Shown here: piece after piece, positions 18,842 to 27,036 of the stretch | Layout of the letters: each line of letters begins with the position of its first letter | How positions within the stretch are numbered: position 1 is the first letter of the stretch | DNA from: Gammaproteobacteria bacterium | Lineage (GTDB): Bacteria; Pseudomonadota; Gammaproteobacteria; AKS1 | Assembly: GCA_027006175.1 (NCBI GenBank) | Contig: JALTKS010000038.1 | Span: forward strand, 115,373-179,372 | Direction of reading: 5' to 3' | DNA: 64,000 nt | Notes under the pieces: generated by a model | Told to the model about the DNA's origin: nothing | Database searches by the model: none | Seen by the model: the letters and a program-made list of their open reading frames with translations, nothing else | Position numbers and translations under genes: made by a program

Positions 18842-19158
18842 TGACCTTTGACTCAATAACTATTGCACTAATATTTGCACTCATCGGTGCTGGTATATAC
18901 ATGGCAGTAGAATTAATAAAACAAAAAGAAATTGAAATTATTAACAGTGTTGTAATATTTTTAGCCTTGTACGCTGTATTTGGTTGTTATGAACTTATCT
19001 CTGCAGCACTTGTTGGTGATCCAAATAATTTACCAAAAACATGGAGAGAATATTTGGGTGTCGCAGGTGTAGTTGGTGTTGGTCTCTCATTGCAACATAT
19101 AATAAAAACATTTAAAAAAGTTATGGCAAAATCCGGTTCTGCGGAGAAAATGCCATAA
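18841..19158 (+). CDS. Small three-helix membrane protein, partner of the zinc-ribbon protein
   Basis: This 105-aa protein starts with GTG at 18841, directly overlapping the stop of the zinc-ribbon gene. It has hydrophobic helices at roughly residues 5-22, 35-55 and 72-90 and a short basic tail. No family is recognised. Coupled translation with a glycine-zipper protein suggests that they act in one membrane complex. Confidence 0.6.
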   Translation: MTFDSITIALIFALIGAGIYMAVELIKQKEIEIINSVVIFLALYAVFGCYELISAALVGDPNNLPKTWREYLGVAGVVGVGLSLQHIIKTFKKVMAKSGSAEKMP

Positions 19159-19168
19159 ATATAAAGTC

Positions 19169-19249
19169 AGCTATCAAGGCGCTCAAGTTCGCGCAAGAAC
19201 ACGCAGGACTCGGCATAAAGATCCGAGCATCTTAGCTAGAACGTTATAT
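19169..19249 (+). other. attC-like recombination site remnant after the first cargo pair
   Basis: The spacer begins CTATCAAGGCGCTCAAG and ends TTAGCTAGAACGTTATAT, with an inner stem CTCGG (19209-19213) facing CCGAG (19223-19227). This closely recalls integron attC sites that start TAACAAGGCGCTCAAG and end TTAGC..GCGTTAT. The 5' core (CTATC) is not a perfect complement of the 3' GTTAT, so the site looks decayed or divergent. Confidence 0.4.
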
Positions 19250-19265
19250 TTTTTAGGAAGTTAGG

Positions 19266-20187
19266 ATGACCATTAAAGTTAAAAGATTTCAAAATACAAA
19301 AGGGGCAATATTGTTTCTGGATGAGTTGGCGCATGGGGTGAACAATACAATTGTATTTAGAGGTCATGCTAATTCAGATCATAGGCTTGTTAATACTTGG
19401 CAGCGTCATCGAAGCACTCCTCACGAATCTTGGATGTCAGATATTGATGAAGCACTTGAAAAGTATAAAGTGGGTTTAGAAAAACTAGGTATTGAATCCC
19501 ATAATCATTTAGATCGCTTTGAGTCATTGGAACATGGGAGACATCATGGGGTTCCGACACCATGCTTAGATTTTTCTTATTCACCTTATGTGGCACTATT
19601 TTTCGCGTTCAATGGAGTCAGGATTAATTATAAAAGCAAAAAAAAATCATTATTCAGTTGTTTATGCACTAAATGTGAATCAGCTTGCTTCTGAATGGGC
19701 AAAAAAAACAAACCCACCCAAAGACAATACAAATGAATTCTATAGTACTTACAGGGCATTCCAAAATGCAGGAGAAGAATTCCTTAAAAATGGCTTTCCT
19801 GCCAATGAACTACAATTCATACCCTTTCCTGGTAAGGATAATACAAGGATGCAAAAGCAATTAGGATCTTTGCTTTACGACACTCTAAACTATAGTCACA
19901 TGAGAGTTAAAGATTTAGAAGAATACATTAATAGCGTCAAAGAAATCCCTGTGTCAGAAGGTGGAAGTACAAAGCCTGGAGAACCGATACTTTATAAAAT
20001 ATATATCAACCAAAAATGCACAGGAAAAGTATTTGAAAAATTAGAACTAATGAATATGACGGGTGGTAATCTTTATGGTGATGCAGATGGGGTGGCTCTA
20101 GATATTAAAAATGCATACAATTACAACCCTAAATTCTCCTGCCTTAGGGATGTAAAATCACCTGAGTTAGATGATACAAAAATATAA
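19266..20187 (+). pseudogene. FRG-domain protein, split by a frameshift at an A9 tract
   Basis: Two overlapping frames together encode one protein. The first part (from 19266) has the FRG domain signature: IVFRGHANSDHRLVNTW near residue 30, then LEHGRHHGVPTPCLDFS and ALFFAFN. The second part continues as KKNHYSVVYALNVNQLA and runs to 20187. Dropping one A from the nine-A run near 19638-19646 joins them as YKSKKNHYSVVYAL, total about 306 aa. FRG-domain proteins are common in defence islands but their activity is not established. The break may be real decay, slippage-based phase variation, or a sequencing error. Confidence 0.75.
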
Positions 20188-20240
20188 CAATCGCATACAC
20201 TAGGGCAAAATAAAGCGTCGGTGACGCGGGAGTTGTATTC
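20183..20240 (+). other. Possible short attC-like spacer before the STAND gene
   Basis: The spacer starts with ATAACAATCGC, overlapping the FRG stop codon, and ends with GCGGGAGTTGTAT. It has an inner stem GCGTC-ggt-GACGC (about 20215-20227). The length and outer/inner pairing resemble a short attC, but the core complementarity is partial. Confidence 0.25.
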
Positions 20241-20271
20241 TCAAATCACCTGAAATATCAGTAGGGACATA

Positions 20272-23200
20272 ATGGCAAAAATAAACCAAATTCAAAATGC
20301 CCTTAAGGAACTAGATGGTGGCGCATTTCAAAAGCTAGCTGACTCTTATCTATTAAGAAAAGGTTATCCGCAAATAAATCCCATTGGCTCTGTTGCTGGG
20401 AGCAATAAAGTTAGAAAAGGTACACCAGATACGTTGATACCAACTAGTGATGGAAAATATTTATTTGGTGAATATACAACGATCTCTAAGAGTAAAGTAT
20501 GTAGTAAATTCTCTGACGATATAGCAAAGTGTCTAGATGTAGACAAAACAGGCATAGAAATTACCAAAATAAAAGAAATTGTGTTGTGTTATACATCGGA
20601 CTTATCTGCGGGAGAGATTGATAAATTGCGGGAGCAATGTGAAAAGTCAAATGTGAACCTAAATCTGTTTGGCCTGGGGGCTATATCATATGATTTATTG
20701 GAAAAGCTCCCTAGCCTTGCTAAGGACTATCTTGGCATTGAGGTCGATACGGGCCAAATCGTGCCGATCGATGAGTTTATCTCGCTATATGAAAGAAACA
20801 AATTATCCACAACACTACAAACAAAATTTCACTTTAGGGTGGATGAAAAAGGTGAATTGCTTTCATTAATTCAAACTAACAGCCTAGTCATTATTTCAGG
20901 GCAAGCTGGAGTGGGTAAATCAAGAATTGCTGTCGAATGTTATAGGCAATTTATTAAAACGAATGATACTTACAAAGCCTATTGTGTATTTAATCAAGGA
21001 ATTGACTTATTTGAAGATATTAAGTCATATTTTTCTGATTCTGGCGATTATCTTATTTTCGTAGACGATGCTAATCGCATAAGTGGTTTTCAGTATATCG
21101 TTCAACTATTACAAACAAAACGTAGTGACCAGAATTTTAAAATAATCGTAACTGTTAGAGATTACGCTTTAGATAAAATCAGAGAAATCTGCGAGCCTAT
21201 AAGTGGTATTTCAGAGATAACCATAGAACCATTTACTGACGAAGAAATAAAAAAACTCCTGCAAGAAGAGTTTGAAATAAATAATCATCTATATCTTGAT
21301 AGGATAGTTGATATTGCTAAAGGAAACCCCCGTGTCGCAGTAATGGCAGCACAAATTGCCAAAGATAGTAATACGCTTGAAAGTATAAGAGACGTTTCAG
21401 AATTATATGATAAATATTACTCATCAATAAAATCAGATCTAGAAGTCTTAGAAGATAGCGATATTTTAAAAGTTGTAGGAATCGTTTCTTTCTTTAGAAA
21501 CGTTGATAGGACAAATGATGTTCTCATGTCAGATATAAAGGAGATATTTGGAATTTCTTCTGAAGATTTTTGGGAGGCATCAAAAAAACTTCATGAAATG
21601 GAAGTTTTGGATATGTTTGAGAACGAGGTAGTTAAGATATCAGATCAAGTTCTTTCGACCTATCTTTTCTATCTTGTGTTTTTTAAGGAAAAATTGATTG
21701 ATTTTTCAATACTGATAAATGATTTATTTCCGCAGTATAAACAACGACTCATTGACGCGATAAACCCAATACTTAACACTTTCAATTTTGATGAAATCAA
21801 GAAAATCATGGAGTCAGCAGTTGATGATATATGGATCGTAATGCAGGAGAAAGATGAAAGTGATTTCCTGAAACTGATTGATGTGTTTTGGTTTTTAAAG
21901 CCAACTGACACTCTAATCTACATTCAGGATAAAATTAATAGCCTAAATGGTCGAGGTGTTAATTTTGAAGATATTAAATTTAAAGCTGATTCAAACTTAT
22001 CTTTACCTGAATTCCTATCAACACTCTCATTGTTTAGGTATCTTGGAGAAGATCAGGTCAAGATGTCTTTAGATCTCTTTTTGCAGCATGCAGAAAAGCA
22101 GCCACACGAAACACCAAAAATACTTTACTATCTTATTGATAGGTATGGTTTTCAACCTGATTCATACCGTTATGATTACTATGTCCAACATGCGGTTGTT
22201 GATAAATTACTAGAACATAGTAGTTCAGGCGGTAATGAATATTTCATTAGGTTGTTTATTGCCTTGGCGGAGAATTATCTTCACACCCATTTTTCTAGTT
22301 CCAAGTCTGCCAGAGCTAATGCAATAACTTTTACGCAATTTGATTTGGTTGACTCTAAAAGTCTGCGCAACCTCCGTGAGAATATTTTAAAAAAGTTATT
22401 CAACTTATATAAAAATAAAAAATACCAAAAACACATTCTTAGATTGCTGTTATCCCATACGCAATCTGGCCTAAATATCTCCGTTACTAATATTGTCGAG
22501 AATGACTCAAAACTCATATTGCCATTCTTTAGTAGTGAGCTTGATCCAAGTAATATCTATCATTGCATTGTAGTTCAGCAATATTTGAGATTACTAAAGC
22601 GTTTCAACATCCAAGCAGAAGAAGAGTTGGATACGCAGTTTCAGACTCCCGAATATATGCTTTATGACCTCCTGACAGATAAATTAGAAAGGGTTGAGTT
22701 AAAGCTTAGCCATGATGCCTATAGAGAGTACAAAAAGAAGAAAATAGAGAAGTTAACTTTGTCATATTCAAAAGAAGACTATGACAATATATTTCATCAG
22801 CTTCATGAGGTTTTGCAAACAATTGGGGGGCATTCACAATGGCAGATCAATCAGGGAATACTTTCTATATTCGAAGATCTATTAAGACGGGATGCTGACC
22901 TATCACGTAAAGTTATCAGTCACTACCTTGAACAAGGAGACTATCTGGAAATAAACCCCTGGATTGTTATGTCTAATATGTTTCTTAGATGTGATGCAGC
23001 ACTGGTTTTTGATATTATAAATACACCTGAATATCCAACAAAAAACAGATGGCTTTTTAGCTGCTACCAACATCTTCCCAGCAACGAAGTTCAACAAGAG
23101 CATATGCACGCGTTATGCGCTTTATATAAAGAATCTGAATATAAATATTTTATTAATGATCTTGATTACCTTTTAAAATATGAAGCTGTACAAAAGGGGT

Positions 23201-24024
23201 TTGTAGCTGATGTTATTGTAATTATTATTGAAAGGGTAAGTAAAGCTTCAGAATATGCCAATTCGCTTTCTCTAATGCTTAATCCGCATACGGAAATAAA
23301 TAAAAAATTAAACTCAGTGTTTGCTGGTAATTTCACGCTGCTTGAGGATGCATATATGGCAGTAGATAGAGTTGATCAACATGCAGATTACAACGGCGGC
23401 ACATTAACAATTCTTCTCGATAACGACAGTGCATTCATAGATAAATATTTGAGAGATAAATTCTCAATAAAAAAACATCTGATCTATCATGATGATAGCC
23501 GAGACTATTCATTCATTTGGGTGCGCGACGACTACATGAGTATTATGCAGCGAATCACTTCTGTCGTGTTTGAGAATGAATCCAAAGGGCACTGCTTCGG
23601 TTATTACAAAATATTTTTTAATAAAAGTGTGAATGAACAAACTGATAATTCAATTTTAGAGAAACAAGGTGAATATCTTCTCAAAGAAATATCAACTAAT
23701 TTTGATAAAAATGATTATATGCGTTTTTTATTTTCTGTAATAGTAGAATTTACTTTAGAACGGAAATTGATTTTTTATAAGGAATTCTTAGATAAGAATA
23801 AAGAATTCAATGATTTCAAAAGTCTTCCCTATGAGCCAACTTCCTCAAGTTGGTCTGGTAGCGCTGTGCCGATGCTGCAAAATAAAATAGCATTTCTTGA
23901 GAGCATAATGCAGTTATGTAATTCAGTGGAGCTGCTAAAACATAGGCAATTCATAGAGCATGGAATTCAAGAAATACGTGATCAGATTCAGTATGAAAAA
24001 AAAAGAGATTTCACCGAGGCGTAA
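20272..24024 (+). CDS. Nuclease-STAND NTPase, Avs-like antiphage defence candidate
   Basis: This 1250-aa protein has an N-terminal nuclease-like domain of the PD-(D/E)XK superfamily: GTPD with D53, then FGEYTT with E67. The usual motif Lys is replaced by Thr, with K73 nearby. The central STAND NTPase has Walker A GQAGVGKS (208-215), Walker B YLIFVDDAN (258-266) and an Arg-containing VTVRD motif (292-295). The remaining ~750 residues are helical and repeat-like, as in STAND sensor domains. Known Avs proteins recognise a phage protein, oligomerise and cut DNA. The same role here is inferred from architecture and from the island context. Confidence 0.8.
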   Translation: MAKINQIQNALKELDGGAFQKLADSYLLRKGYPQINPIGSVAGSNKVRKGTPDTLIPTSDGKYLFGEYTTISKSKVCSKFSDDIAKCLDVDKTGIEITKIKEIVLCYTSDLSAGEIDKLREQCEKSNVNLNLFGLGAISYDLLEKLPSLAKDYLGIEVDTGQIVPIDEFISLYERNKLSTTLQTKFHFRVDEKGELLSLIQTNSLVIISGQAGVGKSRIAVECYRQFIKTNDTYKAYCVFNQGIDLFEDIKSYFSDSGDYLIFVDDANRISGFQYIVQLLQTKRSDQNFKIIVTVRDYALDKIREICEPISGISEITIEPFTDEEIKKLLQEEFEINNHLYLDRIVDIAKGNPRVAVMAAQIAKDSNTLESIRDVSELYDKYYSSIKSDLEVLEDSDILKVVGIVSFFRNVDRTNDVLMSDIKEIFGISSEDFWEASKKLHEMEVLDMFENEVVKISDQVLSTYLFYLVFFKEKLIDFSILINDLFPQYKQRLIDAINPILNTFNFDEIKKIMESAVDDIWIVMQEKDESDFLKLIDVFWFLKPTDTLIYIQDKINSLNGRGVNFEDIKFKADSNLSLPEFLSTLSLFRYLGEDQVKMSLDLFLQHAEKQPHETPKILYYLIDRYGFQPDSYRYDYYVQHAVVDKLLEHSSSGGNEYFIRLFIALAENYLHTHFSSSKSARANAITFTQFDLVDSKSLRNLRENILKKLFNLYKNKKYQKHILRLLLSHTQSGLNISVTNIVENDSKLILPFFSSELDPSNIYHCIVVQQYLRLLKRFNIQAEEELDTQFQTPEYMLYDLLTDKLERVELKLSHDAYREYKKKKIEKLTLSYSKEDYDNIFHQLHEVLQTIGGHSQWQINQGILSIFEDLLRRDADLSRKVISHYLEQGDYLEINPWIVMSNMFLRCDAALVFDIINTPEYPTKNRWLFSCYQHLPSNEVQQEHMHALCALYKESEYKYFINDLDYLLKYEAVQKGFVADVIVIIIERVSKASEYANSLSLMLNPHTEINKKLNSVFAGNFTLLEDAYMAVDRVDQHADYNGGTLTILLDNDSAFIDKYLRDKFSIKKHLIYHDDSRDYSFIWVRDDYMSIMQRITSVVFENESKGHCFGYYKIFFNKSVNEQTDNSILEKQGEYLLKEISTNFDKNDYMRFLFSVIVEFTLERKLIFYKEFLDKNKEFNDFKSLPYEPTSSSWSGSAVPMLQNKIAFLESIMQLCNSVELLKHRQFIEHGIQEIRDQIQYEKKRDFTEA

Positions 24025-24026
24025 TC

Positions 24027-24098
24027 GGTGTATAACATGGCGCGACAGCAGACAGCAATTCCGTGGTGCTTCATTGCTGCAGGTGACCTGGGCCGTTA
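24027..24098 (+). other. attC-like site after the STAND gene
   Basis: An outer pair ATAAC (24033-24037) ... GTTAT and the next inner GGC ... GCC surround an inner stem CAGCAAT/ATTGCTG. The 3' end reads GGGCCGTTATTG. Order, size (about 70 bp) and position directly after a stop codon match an integron attC site. The inner arms are imperfect. Confidence 0.4.
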
Positions 24099-24163
24099 TT
24101 GAATGACCTGTTTGGGCTGAATTTAGCCTAATTAATTTACGTCACGAACGGCTGCTCCCGCTG

Positions 24164-25763
24164 GATTCTGTTGAAAAACTAATGGAACTATATCACTGAT
24201 TATTGATCTGATCTTGAAAGGATATTCAGGAGAGATTAACCATGTTGGGAAGCTTACCTGCTGCACAAAATGAACTGTTTTATGACTTTTGTCTGGAAGA
24301 TTATGTGCCACAAGACAACCTTCTCAGACAGATTGATCAATTCCTCGACTTTAGTGATCTTCGTAAACATTTATCTTCTTTTTATAGTCACACAGGGCGA
24401 CCTTCGATCGATCCGGAACTCATGATCCGAATGCTAATCGTCGGTTATTGCTACGGCATCCGTTCAGAACGTCGTTTATGTGAAGAGGTCAATCTAAACC
24501 TGGCATATCGTTGGTTCTGTCGTCTCGGCCTAGAAGGTGGACTACCCGACCATTCAACCTTTTCGAAAGCGCGGCATGGTCGTTTTCGAGATAGCGATGC
24601 CTTTCGCCGTGTCTTTGAACAAGTGGTCGATCGTTGTATGGCTGAAGGACTGGTGGGTGGTGAAGGTTTTGCCACCGATGCGAGTTTGATTAAGGCCGAT
24701 GCGAACTGGGAACATAGCGTGCCGGGCAAGGAAATCATGGATCATTTACCACAAAGTGATGCCAGCCGTCCGATACAAGATTATCTCGATGAACTGGAAC
24801 AAAGTGAACCACAAGGTAACACCCCTAAAAAGATTTCATTAAGCGATCCGCAGTCGCGTTGGTCTTGCAACCGTAAAGGCGCCGCTGACTTCTTTTACTC
24901 TAATAACTACCTCATCGATATTGAGAACAACATCATCATGGATACACGGGCAACGCCTGCAAACCGCAGCAACGAGGTTGAAAGCACGCGGGAAATGATT
25001 AGCCATGTCGAAACGCACTTTGACATCAAACCCAATCGCCTGATGGGAGACACCGCCTATGGCACTGCCCCGATGCTCGGCTGGTTGGTTGAAGAAAAAC
25101 ACATCGAGCCACATATACCGGTGTGGGATAAATCTGAGGGTAAGGAGGGGCTGTTTGCACGGTCTGACTTTACCTGGCATAAACAAGAAGAATATTACCA
25201 GTGTCCGGCAGGAAAACGTTTGCTTAACGGGCGCCGCAACTTCAAACAACCTCGTACTGGGATCACCAAAGCCAATACCATCATCTATAGTACCAGCGCG
25301 GCTGATTGCAAAACCTGTCATTACAAACAGCAATGCTGTCCAAATACATCGAACCGCAAGATCGCACGCAGCATCCATGAATCATCAAGATATGTTGCCA
25401 GAGCAATTATTAAAACACCTGAATATAAACAATCGAGCAACGACAGAAAGAAAGTCGAAGTTGTCTTCGGTCACATGAAGAACATCCTCAAGTTCGAACG
25501 ACTACGATTACGTGGACTCAATGGTGCACAAGATGAATTTTTACTCGTTGCTCTGGCACAGAATTTAAGAAAACTGGCTAAATGTTGTTATCGTCCACCG
25601 CCGGATAGGGGACTAGCAGTGACTGTGTAACCCAAAAATAATAACAAACATCTTCAATCGTACCCATTAATAACAAAATGGATATGATTGATTAGAAACC
25701 CCTCGCTTTACGTATCAAAACGTTCAATCAACTCGATATATCAAAGTGTTTTTCAACAGAATC
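24164..25763 (+). mobile_element. Complete IS1182-family insertion sequence
   Basis: The element is bounded by perfect 16-bp inverted repeats, GATTCTGTTGAAAAAC at 24164-24179 and its complement at 25748-25763. The 4-bp sequence GCTG flanks it on both sides (24160-24163 and 25764-25767), a clean target-site duplication indicating a simple and fairly recent insertion. It contains one intact transposase gene. Confidence 0.85.
24242..25630 (+). CDS. IS1182-family transposase
   Basis: This is a 462-aa DDE transposase with the DUF772 N-terminal domain (GRPSIDPELMIRMLIVGYCYG, quoted in part). Catalytic residues are visible: D in GFATDASLIKAD, D in LMGDTAYGT, and E in KVEVVFGHMK followed by the conserved FERLRLRG. 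A Cys-rich patch (CKTCHYKQQC) is typical of the family. CAGGAGAG precedes the start. The gene is intact, so the element may still be active. Confidence 0.93.
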   Translation: MLGSLPAAQNELFYDFCLEDYVPQDNLLRQIDQFLDFSDLRKHLSSFYSHTGRPSIDPELMIRMLIVGYCYGIRSERRLCEEVNLNLAYRWFCRLGLEGGLPDHSTFSKARHGRFRDSDAFRRVFEQVVDRCMAEGLVGGEGFATDASLIKADANWEHSVPGKEIMDHLPQSDASRPIQDYLDELEQSEPQGNTPKKISLSDPQSRWSCNRKGAADFFYSNNYLIDIENNIIMDTRATPANRSNEVESTREMISHVETHFDIKPNRLMGDTAYGTAPMLGWLVEEKHIEPHIPVWDKSEGKEGLFARSDFTWHKQEEYYQCPAGKRLLNGRRNFKQPRTGITKANTIIYSTSAADCKTCHYKQQCCPNTSNRKIARSIHESSRYVARAIIKTPEYKQSSNDRKKVEVVFGHMKNILKFERLRLRGLNGAQDEFLLVALAQNLRKLAKCCYRPPPDRGLAVTV

Positions 25764-25767
25764 GCTG

Positions 25768-26155
25768 AGGCGCAGAAGTTGAAGCAGAAGAACTGAGTGA
25801 CTGCTTATGTATAGCAATCTGTTCCACATGATTAAAATACCGTCACGATGGCAACTTTACGACTGCAATTGGTCCAAACTTCGAAGAACCGTTCTTTTAG
25901 TTTCCATACAATCCATAGTTTCATGCACTCGTACGTACCTTTACTAATTCACCTTGATGACGAAAGTGTTCTATAAACCTGTGCCAAATCGTACTTTAAA
26001 ATTTCCAAAAACAAGTCATTTCAGACACTATTTGTGCCCTGTTTATGTGACTTAAATTGGTGTATAATGGTGTAAATGATGAGTTTTGCTTACTAAAGTC
26101 AAAACGATAAGCTACTGTTAATAAAGAACTAACCCTATTAAAACCTATCTTTATG
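25768..26155. other. ~390-bp non-coding stretch between the IS and the tRNA fragment
   Basis: I see no convincing coding frame and no strong hairpin. The sequence is AT-rich with short direct repeats. Its location next to the tRNA-derived att core makes it a likely place for integrase arm-type sites. Confidence 0.35.
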
Positions 26156-26157
26156 TT

Positions 26158-26205
26158 GGCCTCCGAAGGCGAAGGTCACAGGTTCGACTCCTGTCGGGCG
26201 CGCCA
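26158..26205 (+). other. tRNA-Arg(CCG) 3' fragment: island attachment site (att)
   Basis: The 3' part of a tRNA is present: anticodon loop CTCCGAA (26161-26167, anticodon CCG), 3' anticodon stem GGCGA, and variable loop. The T-arm follows as ACAGG-TTCGACT-CCTGT (26178-26194). The acceptor strand CGGGCGC, discriminator G and encoded CCA end at 26205. Upstream of the anticodon loop the sequence no longer fits a tRNA: the 5' anticodon stem would be TTGGC instead of TCGCC. There is no D-arm or 5' acceptor. Homology starting at the anticodon loop is the normal footprint of a tRNA-targeting tyrosine integrase. Confidence 0.85.
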
Positions 26206-26261
26206 TTACCGAAATAATGACCTTTGGCTTATTCGGGCACAACGGGTGAAATTTTAGCAAC

Positions 26262-27014
26262 ATGAACACACACGGCACCGGACAACTTCAATCCGCCACC
26301 TACGGCAACGGCCTGCCCTATCGTCATAGGTTTGATAAGGCAGGCAGAACAATCCAACAGCAGCGTGGCACACAATCCATTGCCTACCGCTACGATAAAA
26401 ACGGCAACATCACACAACAAGGCAACACCACCTACGTCTACGATAAACTCAACCGCCTCCGTGCGGCAAACGACCCGCAGTTTAAACACATTGCCTACAG
26501 CTATGATGCGAACGGTAATCGCACAATACGAACAACAAAAAACGATAAAACAACCTATCAGTACAAAACAGGCACTAATCAGCTTGTGGGTATTAACCAG
26601 CAAACAATCCATTACGATAACACCGGACGACGAATTGACGATGGCCGGTTTACGTATGCCTACAATGCCCGTGGGCGGATTGAAACCATCACAAACAAAA
26701 CAACGAAGCAAACCACCACCTATCAATACCGTATGGATGGGCTGCGGGTATCAAAAACAACACATAACAAAACGACCTATTATCTTTACAGCAAAGACCA
26801 GCAACTCATTGCTGAAGTCAATAACCAGGGCGGCATAGAAAAAGAATATGTTTGGTTGGGACTGATGCCACTAGCGGTGATTGAAAATGATAATGTTTAT
26901 TATATTCATACTGACCATCTTGCAACACCGCGACTCGCAACGGATAAAAACAAACAGGTTGTGACCTTTCCCCCCGACTTAATACCACGACTAAGTAGAG
27001 AATTTTCATATTAA
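26262..27014 (+). pseudogene. RHS/YD-repeat protein fragment, truncated at both ends
   Basis: The 250-residue frame is made of YD repeats (YRYDKNGNITQQGNTTYVYD, YSYDANGNRT, YQYRMDGLRVSK) and ends in the start of the RHS core motif, YIHTDHLATPRLATDKNKQVV. The expected continuation (W.W.DPFG) is absent and unrelated codons run to a stop. A TGA lies just before the first Met in frame. RHS proteins are usually over 1000 aa, so this is a scar next to the island boundary rather than a working gene. Confidence 0.8.
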
Positions 27015-27036
27015 GCCGAGTTCAGCCAAAAAACGG

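Noticed and set aside
24839..25378. Minus-strand frame of 179 codons opposite the IS1182 transposase
   Set aside because: It is the complement of conserved transposase sequence and has no motif of its own.
26158..26205. Functional tRNA-Arg gene
   Set aside because: No D-arm or 5' acceptor strand and a mismatched 5' anticodon stem; it is only a 3' fragment.
26229..26726. Minus-strand frame opposite the RHS fragment
   Set aside because: The RHS frame shows real YD repeats; the antisense frame is a Cys/Val-rich shadow.
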